Positions 16,770-25,937 of a DNA stretch of 48,861 nt are shown here, piece by piece. The position numbers and the translations under genes were made by a program. The notes under the pieces are model-generated. The model was not told the origin of the DNA and searched no databases. It saw only the letters and a list, made by a program, of their open reading frames with translations. Each line of letters begins with the position of its first letter. Position 1 is the stretch's first letter. This DNA is from an uncultured Methanobrevibacter sp. (GTDB lineage: Archaea; Methanobacteriota; Methanobacteria; Methanobacteriales; Methanobacteriaceae): contig NZ_CAJOKH010000006.1 in assembly GCF_905235195.1 (NCBI RefSeq), positions 1 to 48,861 on the forward strand, read 5' to 3'.

Positions 16770-17879
16770 ATGTCATTTTTAAAATTTATTATAAAAAATC
16801 CATTTAGGCGAAAAACCAGTGCAACGTTAGCCATAGTAGGTATTGCAATAGGCATTATTGTAATTGTAGCCCTTGGCGGAATTACAGATGGTTTAATAAA
16901 CACTTTCGAAGATACCATTCATGCAGGAGGTGCTGATTTTTCAATTTCAGGTAAAGAAACTGGGGATTCAGCTTATGGAACCAATACCATAGATGCTTCT
17001 TGGACTGATAAAATTGCAAATGTAACTGGTGTAGACGAAGCTTACCCAATATATGTTGTCCTAACATCAGTTGGCGATAAGTATATGAAAAGTTTAATTG
17101 GTGTAGAACCAAAAGGAATAACATTAGCAGATATTTCTATAAAAGAAGGTAGAATATTTAAAGATAATGCTAATGAATTAGTTATAGGAGATATTTATGC
17201 TGAAGATAATGATTATAAAATAGGAGATACAATTGAAGTTGATGGAGAAGACTTTGAAGTTGTAGGAATAATTGAAACTGGAGATCAAAGTATGGCCAGC
17301 GGAGTATTTACCTCAATTTCTAAAGTTGGAGAGTTAATGGATGATGAAGATTCTATTTCTAACATATACGTTAAAGTAGACAAAGGTGCTGATGCACAAG
17401 AAGTAGCAGATAGAATTGATGAGAAATATGGAGATGACCTTAAAACAATCACTTCTATTATGGAAATGGAACAAATGGCAAAAATGTTAAATATGCTTCA
17501 AGGGTCAACTTGGGCAATATCTCTTCTAGCTATATTCGTTGGAGGATTAGGTATTATTAACACTATGTTAATGTCAGTATTTGAAAGAACTAGAGAAATA
17601 GGAGTTTTAAAAGCTGTAGGTTGGTCAAATACGAAAATACTTACGATGATTGTTGGAGAATCATTGGTTATTACAATTATTTCTGCTATCATTGGTTCAA
17701 TAATAGGATATTTGGCTTGTATATTATTAGGTCCTCAAATAGGAATAAGTCCTTTGTTTACCCCTAAAATATTTATACAAGCATTTATAATTGCAATTAT
17801 TGTTGGTGTAATTGGAGGATTATATCCTGCAATTAAAGCTATTAAATTACCTCCAACAGAGGCATTGAGATATGAGTGA
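16770..17879 (+). CDS. ABC transporter permease, MacB/FtsX type
   Basis: A 369-residue permease with the MacB plan. An N-terminal membrane helix (about residues 18-40) follows the basic NPFRRKTSATLAI. A large extracytoplasmic domain spans about 45-240. Three C-terminal helices (about 248-270, 292-322, 336-356) form the FtsX domain, with ERTREIGVLKAVGWS at the coupling segment and a terminal PTEALRYE. Such systems export peptides or lipoproteins or act as mechanotransmitters; the substrate is unknown. The ATPase follows nine bases later. Confidence 0.9.
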   Translation: MSFLKFIIKNPFRRKTSATLAIVGIAIGIIVIVALGGITDGLINTFEDTIHAGGADFSISGKETGDSAYGTNTIDASWTDKIANVTGVDEAYPIYVVLTSVGDKYMKSLIGVEPKGITLADISIKEGRIFKDNANELVIGDIYAEDNDYKIGDTIEVDGEDFEVVGIIETGDQSMASGVFTSISKVGELMDDEDSISNIYVKVDKGADAQEVADRIDEKYGDDLKTITSIMEMEQMAKMLNMLQGSTWAISLLAIFVGGLGIINTMLMSVFERTREIGVLKAVGWSNTKILTMIVGESLVITIISAIIGSIIGYLACILLGPQIGISPLFTPKIFIQAFIIAIIVGVIGGLYPAIKAIKLPPTEALRYE

Positions 17880-17888
17880 GGTGATAAT

Positions 17889-18590
17889 ATGAATGCCGTA
17901 GAAATTAAAGATTTATATAAATCATATGAAAATGGAAAAATAAAAGCATTAAATGGTATTGACCTCACAATTAAAGAGGGAGAATTTGTCTCCATTATTG
18001 GTCCCTCAGGTTCTGGTAAATCAACATTACTAAATATGCTCGGAGCTTTAGATAGCCCAGATTCTGGAGTTATTAAAGTTGCGGGTAAAGATTTAACATC
18101 TGATAAAAAATTAAACCAATTCAGAGCAGAAAAAATAGGATTTATCTTCCAATTACATAATTTAATTCCAAATGTTTCTGCTCGTGAAAATATTGAAATT
18201 CCCATGTATACTCAAAAAATTTCATCAAGTGATATGAAAGAACGTGCATTAAAATTATTAGAAGATGTTGGCCTTCCAGATAAAGCTGATATTTTACCCA
18301 ATAAATTATCCGGTGGTGAACGTCAAAGAGTTGCAATTGCTCGTGCACTTGCTAACAGCCCCTCAATTATATTAGCAGATGAACCAACAGGATCACTAGA
18401 TTCTAAAACAAGTAGTAAAATTCTTAAGCAATTAATTGATTTGCATGAAGATAAGAACGTAACACTTATAATTGTAACTCATGATATGAATGTAGCTAAA
18501 CTATCAGATAAAGTTATTGAAGTTTTAGATGGAGAAATCATTAGCCCATATGAGAATAATTCTCTAATAAACAATAAAATAAATGTATAA
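17889..18590 (+). CDS. ABC transporter ATP-binding protein, MacB/LolD type
   Basis: The 233-residue ATPase partner of the preceding permease. Walker A GPSGSGKST is at 38-46, the Q-loop FIFQLHNLIPN is near 87-97, the signature LSGGERQRVAIARAL is near 139-153, Walker B IILADEPTGSLD is near 159-170, and the switch histidine is in VTHDM. The short LolD/MacB subclass is indicated by length and by the paired FtsX permease. GAGGTGATAAT precedes the ATG, overlapping the end of the permease gene region; the two genes are clearly one operon, ended by the terminator at 18675. Confidence 0.93.
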   Translation: MNAVEIKDLYKSYENGKIKALNGIDLTIKEGEFVSIIGPSGSGKSTLLNMLGALDSPDSGVIKVAGKDLTSDKKLNQFRAEKIGFIFQLHNLIPNVSARENIEIPMYTQKISSSDMKERALKLLEDVGLPDKADILPNKLSGGERQRVAIARALANSPSIILADEPTGSLDSKTSSKILKQLIDLHEDKNVTLIIVTHDMNVAKLSDKVIEVLDGEIISPYENNSLINNKINV

Positions 18591-18674
18591 TTTTTTAAAA
18601 TTTAATTCCAAAAACAAATATTACAACAATAAAGCAAAAATGTGAAAATAAATGTAAACCCCTAAACTAATTTC

Positions 18675-18718
18675 ATTAAGAGATACAATAACTCTTAATA
18701 CTTTTTTTCTTTTTTTAA
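18675..18718 (+). terminator. Terminator of the ABC exporter operon
   Basis: ATTAAGAG (18675-18682) pairs perfectly with CTCTTAAT (18692-18699), and a T-rich tract with runs of seven T residues follows at 18702-18716. The position, 85 bases after the ATPase stop codon, fits a transcription end. Confidence 0.6.
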
Positions 18719-18845
18719 AATATAATATATAAAAAATAATCTTATTTTACTTAAATATTGGTAAATCATTAAAGTAAATTTAAAACCAGATACAGATCAT
18801 ATGAAAAATAAAATAATATAAAATAAAAAAATAAAAATATTGAAA

Positions 18846-19376
18846 TTAATCATCAAAGAACTCGCTAACAGAAATCAAAGGTTCTAATTTAATTTGTTCT
18901 TTTTCAAATTTATCAATTGCACCTTCTTCTCTATCAACACACACAAAAGCCCTTTTAACAATTCCCCCATTTTCTTCAATGACTTTAATAGCTTTTAAAA
19001 GAGAGCCTCCAGTAGTTGTAACATCTTCAACAACAATTACATTATCTCCACTATTAAGTTCACCTTCAATTTGTTTACTAGTTCCATAACCCTTTTTTTC
19101 TTTTCTAATCATTAAAAGAGGAATATCACTTAAAATTGAAGATGCAGTTGCAATAGGGACTGCACCTAATGCAGGACCAGCAATCTTATCAATATCATCA
19201 TCTTTAATACCATCAGTTATCATTTCACCAATGGTTTTTAGAATTAATGGATTAGTGATTGCTTTTTTCATATTAACATAATAATCACTTTCTTTTCCTG
19301 AAGCTAATACAAAATGACCTTTTTCAAAAACCTTATTTTCTTTTAAAATTTCAATTAAATATTCTTTTGAAGCCAT
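18846..19376 (-). CDS. pyrE: Orotate phosphoribosyltransferase
   Basis: PyrE joins orotate to PRPP in pyrimidine synthesis. The 176-residue protein has the archaeal form: [20 protein letters not shown] (about 20-39), [11 protein letters not shown] (about 65-75), and the PRPP-binding [18 protein letters not shown] (about 112-129). The ATG start is supported by family length. It lies 37 bases downstream of the PRC-barrel gene and probably shares its transcript. Confidence 0.93.
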   Translation of the reverse strand: MASKEYLIEILKENKVFEKGHFVLASGKESDYYVNMKKAITNPLILKTIGEMITDGIKDDDIDKIAGPALGAVPIATASSILSDIPLLMIRKEKKGYGTSKQIEGELNSGDNVIVVEDVTTTGGSLLKAIKVIEENGGIVKRAFVCVDREEGAIDKFEKEQIKLEPLISVSEFFDD

Positions 19377-19413
19377 ATTATAACCCTAATAAAAAAATAA
19401 TAGTGAACTCTAC

Positions 19414-19647
19414 TTAAATATCAAATTCACCTTTAAGGATAATTTTCTCCCCAATAGTTTTAATTAAATCAAATGGTACAACTTCTTCACTATTAGAAGA
19501 GTTAAAAGCTGAAAATCCTTTTTGCTTTAGGATTATAGATAATAATTCTTTTGTATCTTCATCGAATTCTAAATCACTTACAACACCCATATGAATTGCA
19601 TTAACATCTAATACTTCTTTACCGATAATATCTGCAACGATTTTCAT
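19414..19647 (-). CDS. PRC-barrel domain protein
   Basis: A 77-residue protein that is one PRC-barrel domain: MKIVADIIGKEVLDVNAIHM at the N-terminus, then GVVSDLEFDEDTKELLSIIL, a short acidic loop, EVVPFDLIKTIGEKIILKG. The domain occurs in photosynthetic reaction centres and in the ribosome factor RimM. In archaea, small stand-alone PRC-barrel proteins have been tied to cell division and, in haloarchaea, to SepF. Whether this one does so is unknown. The ATG follows GGAGGAAATATT, a strong ribosome binding site. It precedes pyrE in the same direction. Confidence 0.82.
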   Translation of the reverse strand: MKIVADIIGKEVLDVNAIHMGVVSDLEFDEDTKELLSIILKQKGFSAFNSSNSEEVVPFDLIKTIGEKIILKGEFDI

Positions 19648-20050
19648 AATATTTCCTCCATCATAATTTTAAATAAAAATATTACTTAAACTATATTTAA
19701 TTTTTAATTATTTATAAATTTAGTATAATAATATATTAAATATTTGATTATATATTTATAAAATTTTTTTAAAGTATAGAAAATTTAAAACCCTATAAAT
19801 TTTATATTTAATAATTATTTTAAATTATAAGTATTTTAAAACTTCTAAGAAATTATAAAAATAAAAAAAGTCTATAAAAATGATATAATAAATAAGTCAA
19901 GTTTAAGTGAAATCACAAAAAACTAAACAATACCTTAAAAATAAGATTACAAATAGTTTTCAAGTGGAAAATAACACTTGAAACTCTTTAGAATATTTAA
20001 TAATATAAACATTTAAAAAAAAAATCGAAATTGAATAAATGGAGAAATAT
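19648..20050. other. Intergenic region with an inverted repeat
   Basis: About 400 bases of A/T-rich DNA without a supported gene. It contains the perfect 9-bp inverted repeat TTTCAAGTG (19958-19966) / CACTTGAAA (19975-19983) with an 8-base spacer, about 70 bases after the symporter accessory gene. The repeat lacks a T-run on the transcribed strand, so it could be an operator or an RNA hairpin rather than a simple terminator. Confidence 0.45.
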
Positions 20051-20170
20051 TTAACTATTCTCCACTTTATTCCAATTTATAATACCATAAACAACACATA
20101 TTATTGTAAAAAGTATTATAAGTATATAACATCCCCATATCATTGGATCTTCAATTCCTAAAACAGTCAT
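20051..20170 (-). CDS. Symporter small accessory protein
   Basis: A 39-residue reading frame (MTVLGIEDPMIWGCYILIIL, then a hydrophobic stretch to CVVYGIINWNKVENS) with one membrane helix at about 11-31 and a proper GGTGATATT ribosome binding site. Tiny single-helix proteins of this type, with the D-P-x-x-W-G-C-Y motif, are encoded next to sodium:solute symporters and are named for that association. It follows the symporter on the same strand after 32 bases. It is below usual gene-finding cutoffs. Confidence 0.75.
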   Translation of the reverse strand: MTVLGIEDPMIWGCYILIILFTIICVVYGIINWNKVENS

Positions 20171-20202
20171 AATATCACCATTAATGTTTAATTTAAATTA
20201 AT

Positions 20203-21784
20203 CTATTTTTTAAAAGATTTTTCAAGTAAATCTGCATCTAATGGTTTTGTAAGTAAACTTACAACTATTACGAATATTGCAGATATTGGAACACCGAAAA
20301 TTAAAGGGTCAATTGATGGCCATGGCATTGTTTGTATTAAAACAGGTGTACCAAAGATAAAATTACAAATACCTAATGTGTCTGCAGTTTTTTCATATAG
20401 AAATAATAAACAGAACAAACTAGTTAATAAACCAGATATTACTCCTGCAATTGCACCTTCTCTTGTTGTCCTTTCCAGTAAATAGATGCAATGAATAATG
20501 GCAAAAAGGCAGCTGCACAAATACCCATAAATAAGGAAGTTCCAAGAGCAATTACACTTGCAGGTAATATATAACCTAATACAAGTGAAATTACAACAGC
20601 AATTAAAATACCTATTTTAGTTGGAGTTACTAAGTTTTCAGCTATTTGATTTTTTATAGTACCTACAATATCACTACCAAATGAAGTTCCCTGAATGTGA
20701 TAAAGAGAAGATAAAGTACTCATTGCTGCTGCAAGTAAGGTTAATAAAAATACATAAACAAACCATTCTGGAAGTGCCATATTAATAAATATTGAAATAA
20801 TCTTATCAACATTTCCACCTACAACCTCAACAGCAGTTTTTCCAAGTTTTTGATAAAAATATACATTAGAAAGTGAACCGGCAATATATGCAGTTACAGG
20901 CATAACTGCAATGAATATTCCTCCAATTAAAACAGCTCTGTTCAATTCTCTATCAGATTTAACAGTCATAAAACGTACAATTAATTGTGGCTGAGCAATA
21001 GTACCAATACCTACACCCATAATCAATGTTGATACTAAGTACCACCAAAAGGGACTACCTATTTTTGGAAAGCTTGTAAATCCTGTTCCTCCCTGAGATA
21101 ATGCTTCATGAGGATATAATGATACCATATTAGTTAATACAGTATTTGCCTGAATAACTCCTCCAAGTTTCCAATAAATAAATATTAATAAAAATATCAT
21201 TCCACAGAACATAATTGTTCCTTGTAAAGCATCAGTATACATAACTCCTTTAATTCCACCGTAAAATACATATACTGCAATAATTATTGAAAATAAAAGT
21301 AATACCACCTGGAAATTAATAGAAAGTGATGTTTCGATAAATCTTGCAGCACCTATTAAAACTACAGAAGAATACAAAGGCATACCTAAAAATATAATAA
21401 GGCCAGAAAATATTTTTAAAAACTTACTATCAAATCTACGTGCTAAAAAATCAGGAAATGTGACAGACTTTAAATTTACACCAATCCTACGGGTTCTTTT
21501 ACCTAAAAATACAAATGCAATAAAAATTCCAACTGATAAATTTAAAAATGCCAGCATAAAATACTCATACCATACTTACCAACAATGCCTCCAAAACCAA
21601 CAATAGCTGCCGTAGAAATAAAAGTTGCACCATAACTTAAGGCCATAATATATGGATGACTATCTCTTCCCGCAACTAAATAATCTTCAGAGAAATCAGT
21701 TCTTTTATAAGCAATATAACCTACATATACAACTAAAAAAAAAAGATAGATTATAAAAACTACACTTAAAATTAAAAGATTCAT
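20203..21784 (-). pseudogene. Sodium:solute symporter, two frameshifts
   Basis: Three overlapping frames together form a complete sodium:solute symporter of about 520 residues and 12-13 membrane helices. The first runs from the ATG at 21784 (RBS AGAGG at 21791-21795) through AGRDSHPYIMALSYGATFIS to GKYGMSIL. The second resumes at WLAFLNLSVGIFIAFVFLGK and covers the core including TFPDFLARRF and YGGIKGVMYTDALQG. The third begins near TTREGAIAGVISG and ends at LLEKSFKK. Both junctions (near 21554 and near 20472) fit loss of a single base, and all three frames are otherwise free of stops. The substrate is unknown; relatives carry pantothenate, proline or organic acids. Because the accessory gene downstream is intact, either the inactivation is recent or the deletions are sequence errors. 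Confidence 0.88.
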
Positions 21785-22292
21785 ATTTAACCTCTCAAAA
21801 AAAAAATACAAATTTATAGCAAACTTATAAAAACTTAAAAAATATTTATTAAATAGTATAAATTCAAAAAAAATGAACATAATAATAAAATTTAATCAAA
21901 ATCAGAACAAGAATAAAAGAGATTTTAAAATTAAAAAAATATAAAATCTATTCAAAAATTCTATAATTAAAATAAAGTTTTAAAATATATAAATATTTAC
22001 ATTTGTTTAAAAAAAAAAATAAAATATAAAATTAAAATCATTAAAAAAAGTAAAAAATAGTTCTTTTAAGATTAAACTGAACCATATCATACTAAATTTT
22101 CTTAAAAAACTTAGAGTCTATAATGAAAATAAACAAAATAATTAAAAATAATAAAAAAAATGTGTAATTCTATAAAAATTATGTGAATTTAGAAAAAATA
22201 ATATTAAAACCTCTAATTAAAGATATAAATAATATTTATAATAAAGATATATTGTAAAATTTTATTTTAAAATTAATAACTTAAGTGATATA
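21785..22292. other. Divergent intergenic region symporter/paaK
   Basis: About 500 bases, extremely A/T-rich, separating divergent genes. It must contain both promoters; TATA-like sequences are too frequent to single one out. No open frame or repeat was found. Confidence 0.4.
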
Positions 22293-23594
22293 ATGATATG
22301 GAATGAAGAAATGGAATGTATGGATCCTGAAAAAAGGAAAGAATTGCAACTTGAAAGACTGAAAAAGGTAGTAAAATTAGCATACGATAAAGTACCATTC
22401 TATCACAGAAAATTTGATGAAATAGGTCTTAAAGTTGAAGATATACAAAGTTTAGAAGATATTCAAAAAATTCCATTTACAACTAAAGATGATTTAAGGG
22501 CAGCATATCCATTTGAAATGGTGGCAGTGCCACCTGAGGAGATTGAAGAAATTCACGCATCATCAGGTACAACTGGAACTGCAACTGTTACCTGTTATAC
22601 AAAAGAGGATATTGACATTTGGGCAGAAATATCTGCAAGAGCAATAGGAATGGCAGAAGGTGAAAAAAGAGATAAAATCCAAAACTGTTATGGATATGGT
22701 TTATTCACTGGAGGTTTTGGTATAGACCATGGTGCTAGAAAATTTGGAGCTGCAGTTATTCCCATGTCATCAGGTAATACTAAAAGACAACTTGAAATTA
22801 TGAGAGATTTCAAACCTGCAATCTTAACATGTACTCCATCATATGCTATGTATCTTGGAGAAGCACTTGAAGAAGAAGGATATGGGCCAGGAGACATTCA
22901 TCTTAAAACTGGTATCTTCGGTGCTGAAATGTGGACTGAAGAGATGAGAAAAAGAATAGAAAATAAATTAGGGATTAAAGCATTAAATATCTACGGTCTT
23001 ACTGAAATCATCGGCCCTGGAGTCTCTAATGAATGTTTAGAGAGAAATGGAATGCATATTCAAGAAGATCACTTTTATCCTGAAATTATTAATCCTAATA
23101 CATTAGAAGTTTTAGAAGATGGTCAAGATGGTGAACTTGTTTTAACATGTCTTACAAAAACAGGAATGCCAATTTTAAGATTTAGAACTAGGGACATAAC
23201 TTCTCTTGTCCATGGAAAATGTAAATGTGGAAGAACTACTGTAAGAATGACTAGAATTACAGGAAGAACAGATGATATGATGAAAATCAGAGGAGTTATG
23301 GTTTTCCCATCACAAATTGAAAGAGGATTACTTAAAGTCAGTAAAGCAAGTCCGAACTACCAAATACATGTTACAAGGCCTGACACATTAGATGAAGTTG
23401 AAATAAAAGTAGAAATAACTCCCGAAATGTTTTCAGATGAAATGAAAGCTTTAGATGAAATAAGATATAAAATAGCTAAAAGTATATCAAAAGAAATAGC
23501 TCTTAGAGTAAATGTAACTCTTGTTGAACCAGGGTCCTTACCAAGAAGCGAAGGTAAAGCAGTAAGAGTAATTGATGAGAGGAACTTCAAATAG
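22293..23594 (+). CDS. paaK: Phenylacetate-CoA ligase family protein
   Basis: PaaK-type enzymes activate arylacetates (phenylacetate, indoleacetate) to CoA thioesters with ATP. The 433-residue protein shows the N-terminal [17 protein letters not shown], the P-loop [15 protein letters not shown] (about 90-104), [16 protein letters not shown] (about 232-247), the A8 region [10 protein letters not shown] and the C-terminal [20 protein letters not shown]. In Methanobacteriales such ligases work with indolepyruvate oxidoreductase to make aromatic amino acids from exogenous arylacetates. The iorAB genes are about 2 kb away in this window, which supports that role. The start is the ATG after AAGTGATATA. 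It is followed by the ACT gene after eight bases. Confidence 0.92.
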   Translation: MIWNEEMECMDPEKRKELQLERLKKVVKLAYDKVPFYHRKFDEIGLKVEDIQSLEDIQKIPFTTKDDLRAAYPFEMVAVPPEEIEEIHASSGTTGTATVTCYTKEDIDIWAEISARAIGMAEGEKRDKIQNCYGYGLFTGGFGIDHGARKFGAAVIPMSSGNTKRQLEIMRDFKPAILTCTPSYAMYLGEALEEEGYGPGDIHLKTGIFGAEMWTEEMRKRIENKLGIKALNIYGLTEIIGPGVSNECLERNGMHIQEDHFYPEIINPNTLEVLEDGQDGELVLTCLTKTGMPILRFRTRDITSLVHGKCKCGRTTVRMTRITGRTDDMMKIRGVMVFPSQIERGLLKVSKASPNYQIHVTRPDTLDEVEIKVEITPEMFSDEMKALDEIRYKIAKSISKEIALRVNVTLVEPGSLPRSEGKAVRVIDERNFK

Positions 23595-23602
23595 GTGATA
23601 AT

Positions 23603-24034
23603 ATGGTAGTAAAACAAATATCAGTGTTTATTGAAAATACTGAAGGAAGCTTAAAAAAGGCAATAAATGCAATATCTAATGAAAAAATAAACATACGTGC
23701 ATTATCCATTGCAGATGGTGCAGAATTTGGGATTTTAAGATTAATTGTAACAGATAATGAAAAAACTAAAAAAATCCTTAAAAACAATGGATTTATTTTA
23801 AGAGAAAACGAAGTTATTGTTATTGGAATTCCCGATGAACCAAATGGATTAAACACACTTTTAGATATTTTAGAAGGGGAAAAAATTAACCTTGAATATG
23901 TTTATGCATTTGCTAATAACAAAACTGATGAAGCAGTAGTTGTAATTAAAGTAGAAGATTACAAAAAAGCTAAAAAACTCTTAAAATCACATAATGCTAA
24001 TTTATTTGATGAAAATGATATTGCTAATTTGTAA
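23603..24034 (+). CDS. Tandem ACT domain regulatory protein
   Basis: A 143-residue protein made of two ACT domains. The first begins VKQISVFIENTEGSLKKAIN and the second INLEYVYAFANNKTDEAVVV near 92-111. ACT domains bind amino acids and control enzymes allosterically. Genes of this kind commonly follow paaK in archaea and bacteria and are thought to sense aromatic amino acids (family knowledge; ligand not shown here). The ATG follows AGGTGATAAT, eight bases after the paaK stop; the operon ends in the hairpin at 24042. Confidence 0.9.
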   Translation: MVVKQISVFIENTEGSLKKAINAISNEKINIRALSIADGAEFGILRLIVTDNEKTKKILKNNGFILRENEVIVIGIPDEPNGLNTLLDILEGEKINLEYVYAFANNKTDEAVVVIKVEDYKKAKKLLKSHNANLFDENDIANL

Positions 24035-24041
24035 ATCGACT

Positions 24042-24079
24042 AAATTAAAGAATATTTCTTTAATTTACTTCTTTTTTTT
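24042..24079 (+). terminator. Terminator of the paaK operon
   Basis: A perfect 11-bp stem, AAATTAAAGAA (24042-24052) against TTCTTTAATTT (24056-24066), with a three-base loop, then CTTTTTTTTG within a few bases. It lies immediately after the ACT gene stop codon. Confidence 0.65.
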
Positions 24080-24477
24080 GATTAATTATTTATTTAATAT
24101 TTATTTTTAATTAAATCTATTTATAACCCACCAATAATATTTTATTCTAATTAAATCTATTTTTATTTAAGCATAATATTTTATTTTGAATTTAAACTAT
24201 TTTATTTAAATTAAAAACTATTTTACATATTTAAATCATTAAATACATTTTTTATAAGAATAATAATATAATAGTAACAGTAAAACTGTGAAACTTCTAA
24301 AATAATTAAAAAAAGCTAAAATACTAAATTTTAAAAAAATAAAATAAAAAAAAGTAATAATTAAAAAGTAAAAATTAAAATGAAAAAATTAAAAGTAAAT
24401 AATAAACTAAAAAAAAGTAAAAAAATATAGAAAATACTTAATCTAATATAAAAAAGAATAAAAAAATTATTAATAAA
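24080..24477. other. Gene-free stretch after the paaK operon
   Basis: About 400 bases of A/T-rich sequence with a loosely repeated motif of the form TTAATTAAATCTATTTATA around 24108-24165. No supported gene or structured RNA. Confidence 0.35.
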
Positions 24478-24804
24478 TTAATCTTCTTCAGTTAAAACTA
24501 TTTTTATTCCTTCATCATCAAAAGTATAAGAATCATCTCTTTCTTTAAGGTCTTTTAATTCCTCAATTAATTCCCCATTTTCAAGCAAATACATAAAACC
24601 ATTAAAGAAATTATTCCAATCTTCCTGTTCGTCTTCATCACAAATAAAGGTCGTGTTTTCTCTTAAATCTGCAGGATTATCAGACCAATCAGATCCTGTA
24701 TAAAATTCCTGGTTTTCCACCTGATTATCATCATCAAAATCAACAGCCATAATGATTTCACAATCAGTGAAACTATCAATATTAGTCAATTTAAATTCAG
24801 GCAT
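24478..24804 (-). CDS. Hypothetical acidic protein
   Basis: A 108-residue protein with a strong negative charge (many Asp and Glu; NVEN, DDDNQVENQEF, DEDEQEDWNNFF). It has no signal peptide, membrane helix or cysteine pair. Predicted secondary structure by eye is mixed: N-terminal strands (FKLTNIDSF, CEIIMAVDF), a helix near 66-85 (NNFFNGFMYLLENGELIEEL) and a C-terminal strand. I do not recognise the family. The ATG follows GGTGGTAAT, a good ribosome binding site, so expression is likely. It is one of two small unknown genes on the minus strand between the paaK operon and iorB. Confidence 0.6.
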   Translation of the reverse strand: MPEFKLTNIDSFTDCEIIMAVDFDDDNQVENQEFYTGSDWSDNPADLRENTTFICDEDEQEDWNNFFNGFMYLLENGELIEELKDLKERDDSYTFDDEGIKIVLTEED

Positions 24805-24923
24805 ATTACCACCAAAATTCTAAAATTTTTTAAATAATACTAAGTCAAACAGTATTATCATATAAATTATTAATACATAATTATTACATATAAAATTATC
24901 TATAAATTTTTTAATATGGAACT

Positions 24924-25208
24924 TTATAAACTTTTTAATAATTTAATTAAATCTTCTTTTGAATAACCTAATTTAATAAATAAATTTTTAATACTTTCAT
25001 TTTCACCAAATTGATTTATTTCATTCCAATTTTTAAAATCATTTTCAATAATTCCATTAATCAATAATTGTATAGTGATTAAATCATCACTATCAATAGC
25101 AACTAAAACTTCTTTATTATCAAAAATTCCATCTGGATCAACTAAATCAAATTGATTGGAACCATCATTTTTTCTTTTGATTATAGCGTTATTAATTTTA
25201 TATGACAT
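24924..25208 (-). CDS. Hypothetical small protein
   Basis: A 94-residue soluble protein: MSYKINNAIIKRKNDGSNQF, then VDPDGIFDNKEVLVAIDSDD, a helical centre and a lysine-rich C-terminal helix (YSKEDLIKLLKSL). Not recognised. The ATG follows AAGGTGAAGCAAT, a clear ribosome binding site. A distant likeness to its downstream neighbour (both begin with short strands followed by an acidic D-D loop) is suggestive only. Confidence 0.55.
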   Translation of the reverse strand: MSYKINNAIIKRKNDGSNQFDLVDPDGIFDNKEVLVAIDSDDLITIQLLINGIIENDFKNWNEINQFGENESIKNLFIKLGYSKEDLIKLLKSL

Positions 25209-25316
25209 TGCTTCACCTTAATATAAAATTGAAAAATATAATTAACTAATAATAATTTTAAATACAATTATTTAAATGTTTTATCTTTTAGTTTAAAATT
25301 AAGATAAATGGATAAA

Positions 25317-25907
25317 TTATTTAATAGCATTGTACCCATATTCAAATGCTTTAAGATTCATTTTATGGAATTTTTCATTTAAATTATTCTTCATAGCTTT
25401 AATAATATTTTCTTTATCTAATGGAAAATTAAAAACAGCTACTGCAGAGCCAAGAAGAACCATATTTAATGATAAAATACTGCCTGATTCTTCAGCATAA
25501 TGATTACCAGAAACGGGATATACATTATTATAATTTTCCTTTAGAGAACTAATAATTGAATCAACACTAGGATAAGAATTAGTTCCTGCAATTTGTGCCG
25601 GGACAATGGGATGTGTATTGAAAACCAAGTAAGTGTCTTTATTTGCTTTAGATAATCCTCTTACTACTTCCGAAGGTTCAAAAGCAAGAATCATACTTGC
25701 AGTATTTTTTTCAATAATTGAACTTTTATATTCACCTATTTTAATTTCAGTTGATACAGAACCTCCTCTTTGACTCATTCCATGAATTTCACTCATAACA
25801 ACATTTAAACCCTCGTTCATTGCTGCTTCACCAATTATTGTAGAAGTTTTAATAATACCTTGACCACCTACCCCACATATATAAATTGAATAATTATCTT
25901 TAACCAT
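25317..25907 (-). CDS. iorB: Indolepyruvate:ferredoxin oxidoreductase, beta subunit
   Basis: IorB is the gamma-type domain subunit of the enzyme that interconverts aryl pyruvates and arylacetyl-CoA using ferredoxin. The 196-residue protein has SIYICGVGGQGIIKTSTIIGE written here as ICGVGGQGIIKTS (about 10-22), SEIHGMSQRGGSVSTEIKIG (about 39-58) and LAFEPSEVVRGLSKA. These are the usual motifs of the 2-oxoacid oxidoreductase gamma domain. It is 30 bases downstream of iorA in the same operon. The ATG is preceded by GAGGTTATAATT. Confidence 0.92.
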   Translation of the reverse strand: MVKDNYSIYICGVGGQGIIKTSTIIGEAAMNEGLNVVMSEIHGMSQRGGSVSTEIKIGEYKSSIIEKNTASMILAFEPSEVVRGLSKANKDTYLVFNTHPIVPAQIAGTNSYPSVDSIISSLKENYNNVYPVSGNHYAEESGSILSLNMVLLGSAVAVFNFPLDKENIIKAMKNNLNEKFHKMNLKAFEYGYNAIK

Positions 25908-25937
25908 AATTATAACCTCTTAATTCAATAATATTTA

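Noticed and set aside
16882-17124. Leucine- and histidine-rich minus-strand open frame
   Set aside because: Antisense to the ABC permease; the composition reflects the opposite strand of an A/T-rich gene.
17735-18205. A 156-residue open frame on the minus strand
   Set aside because: It lies opposite the ABC permease/ATPase junction, whose products are fully supported by motifs. It has no ribosome binding site and shadow-type composition.
19958-19983. Standard terminator of the symporter operon
   Set aside because: The inverted repeat is perfect but lacks a T-run on the transcribed strand and lies about 70 bases after the last gene, so it is only described as an inverted repeat.
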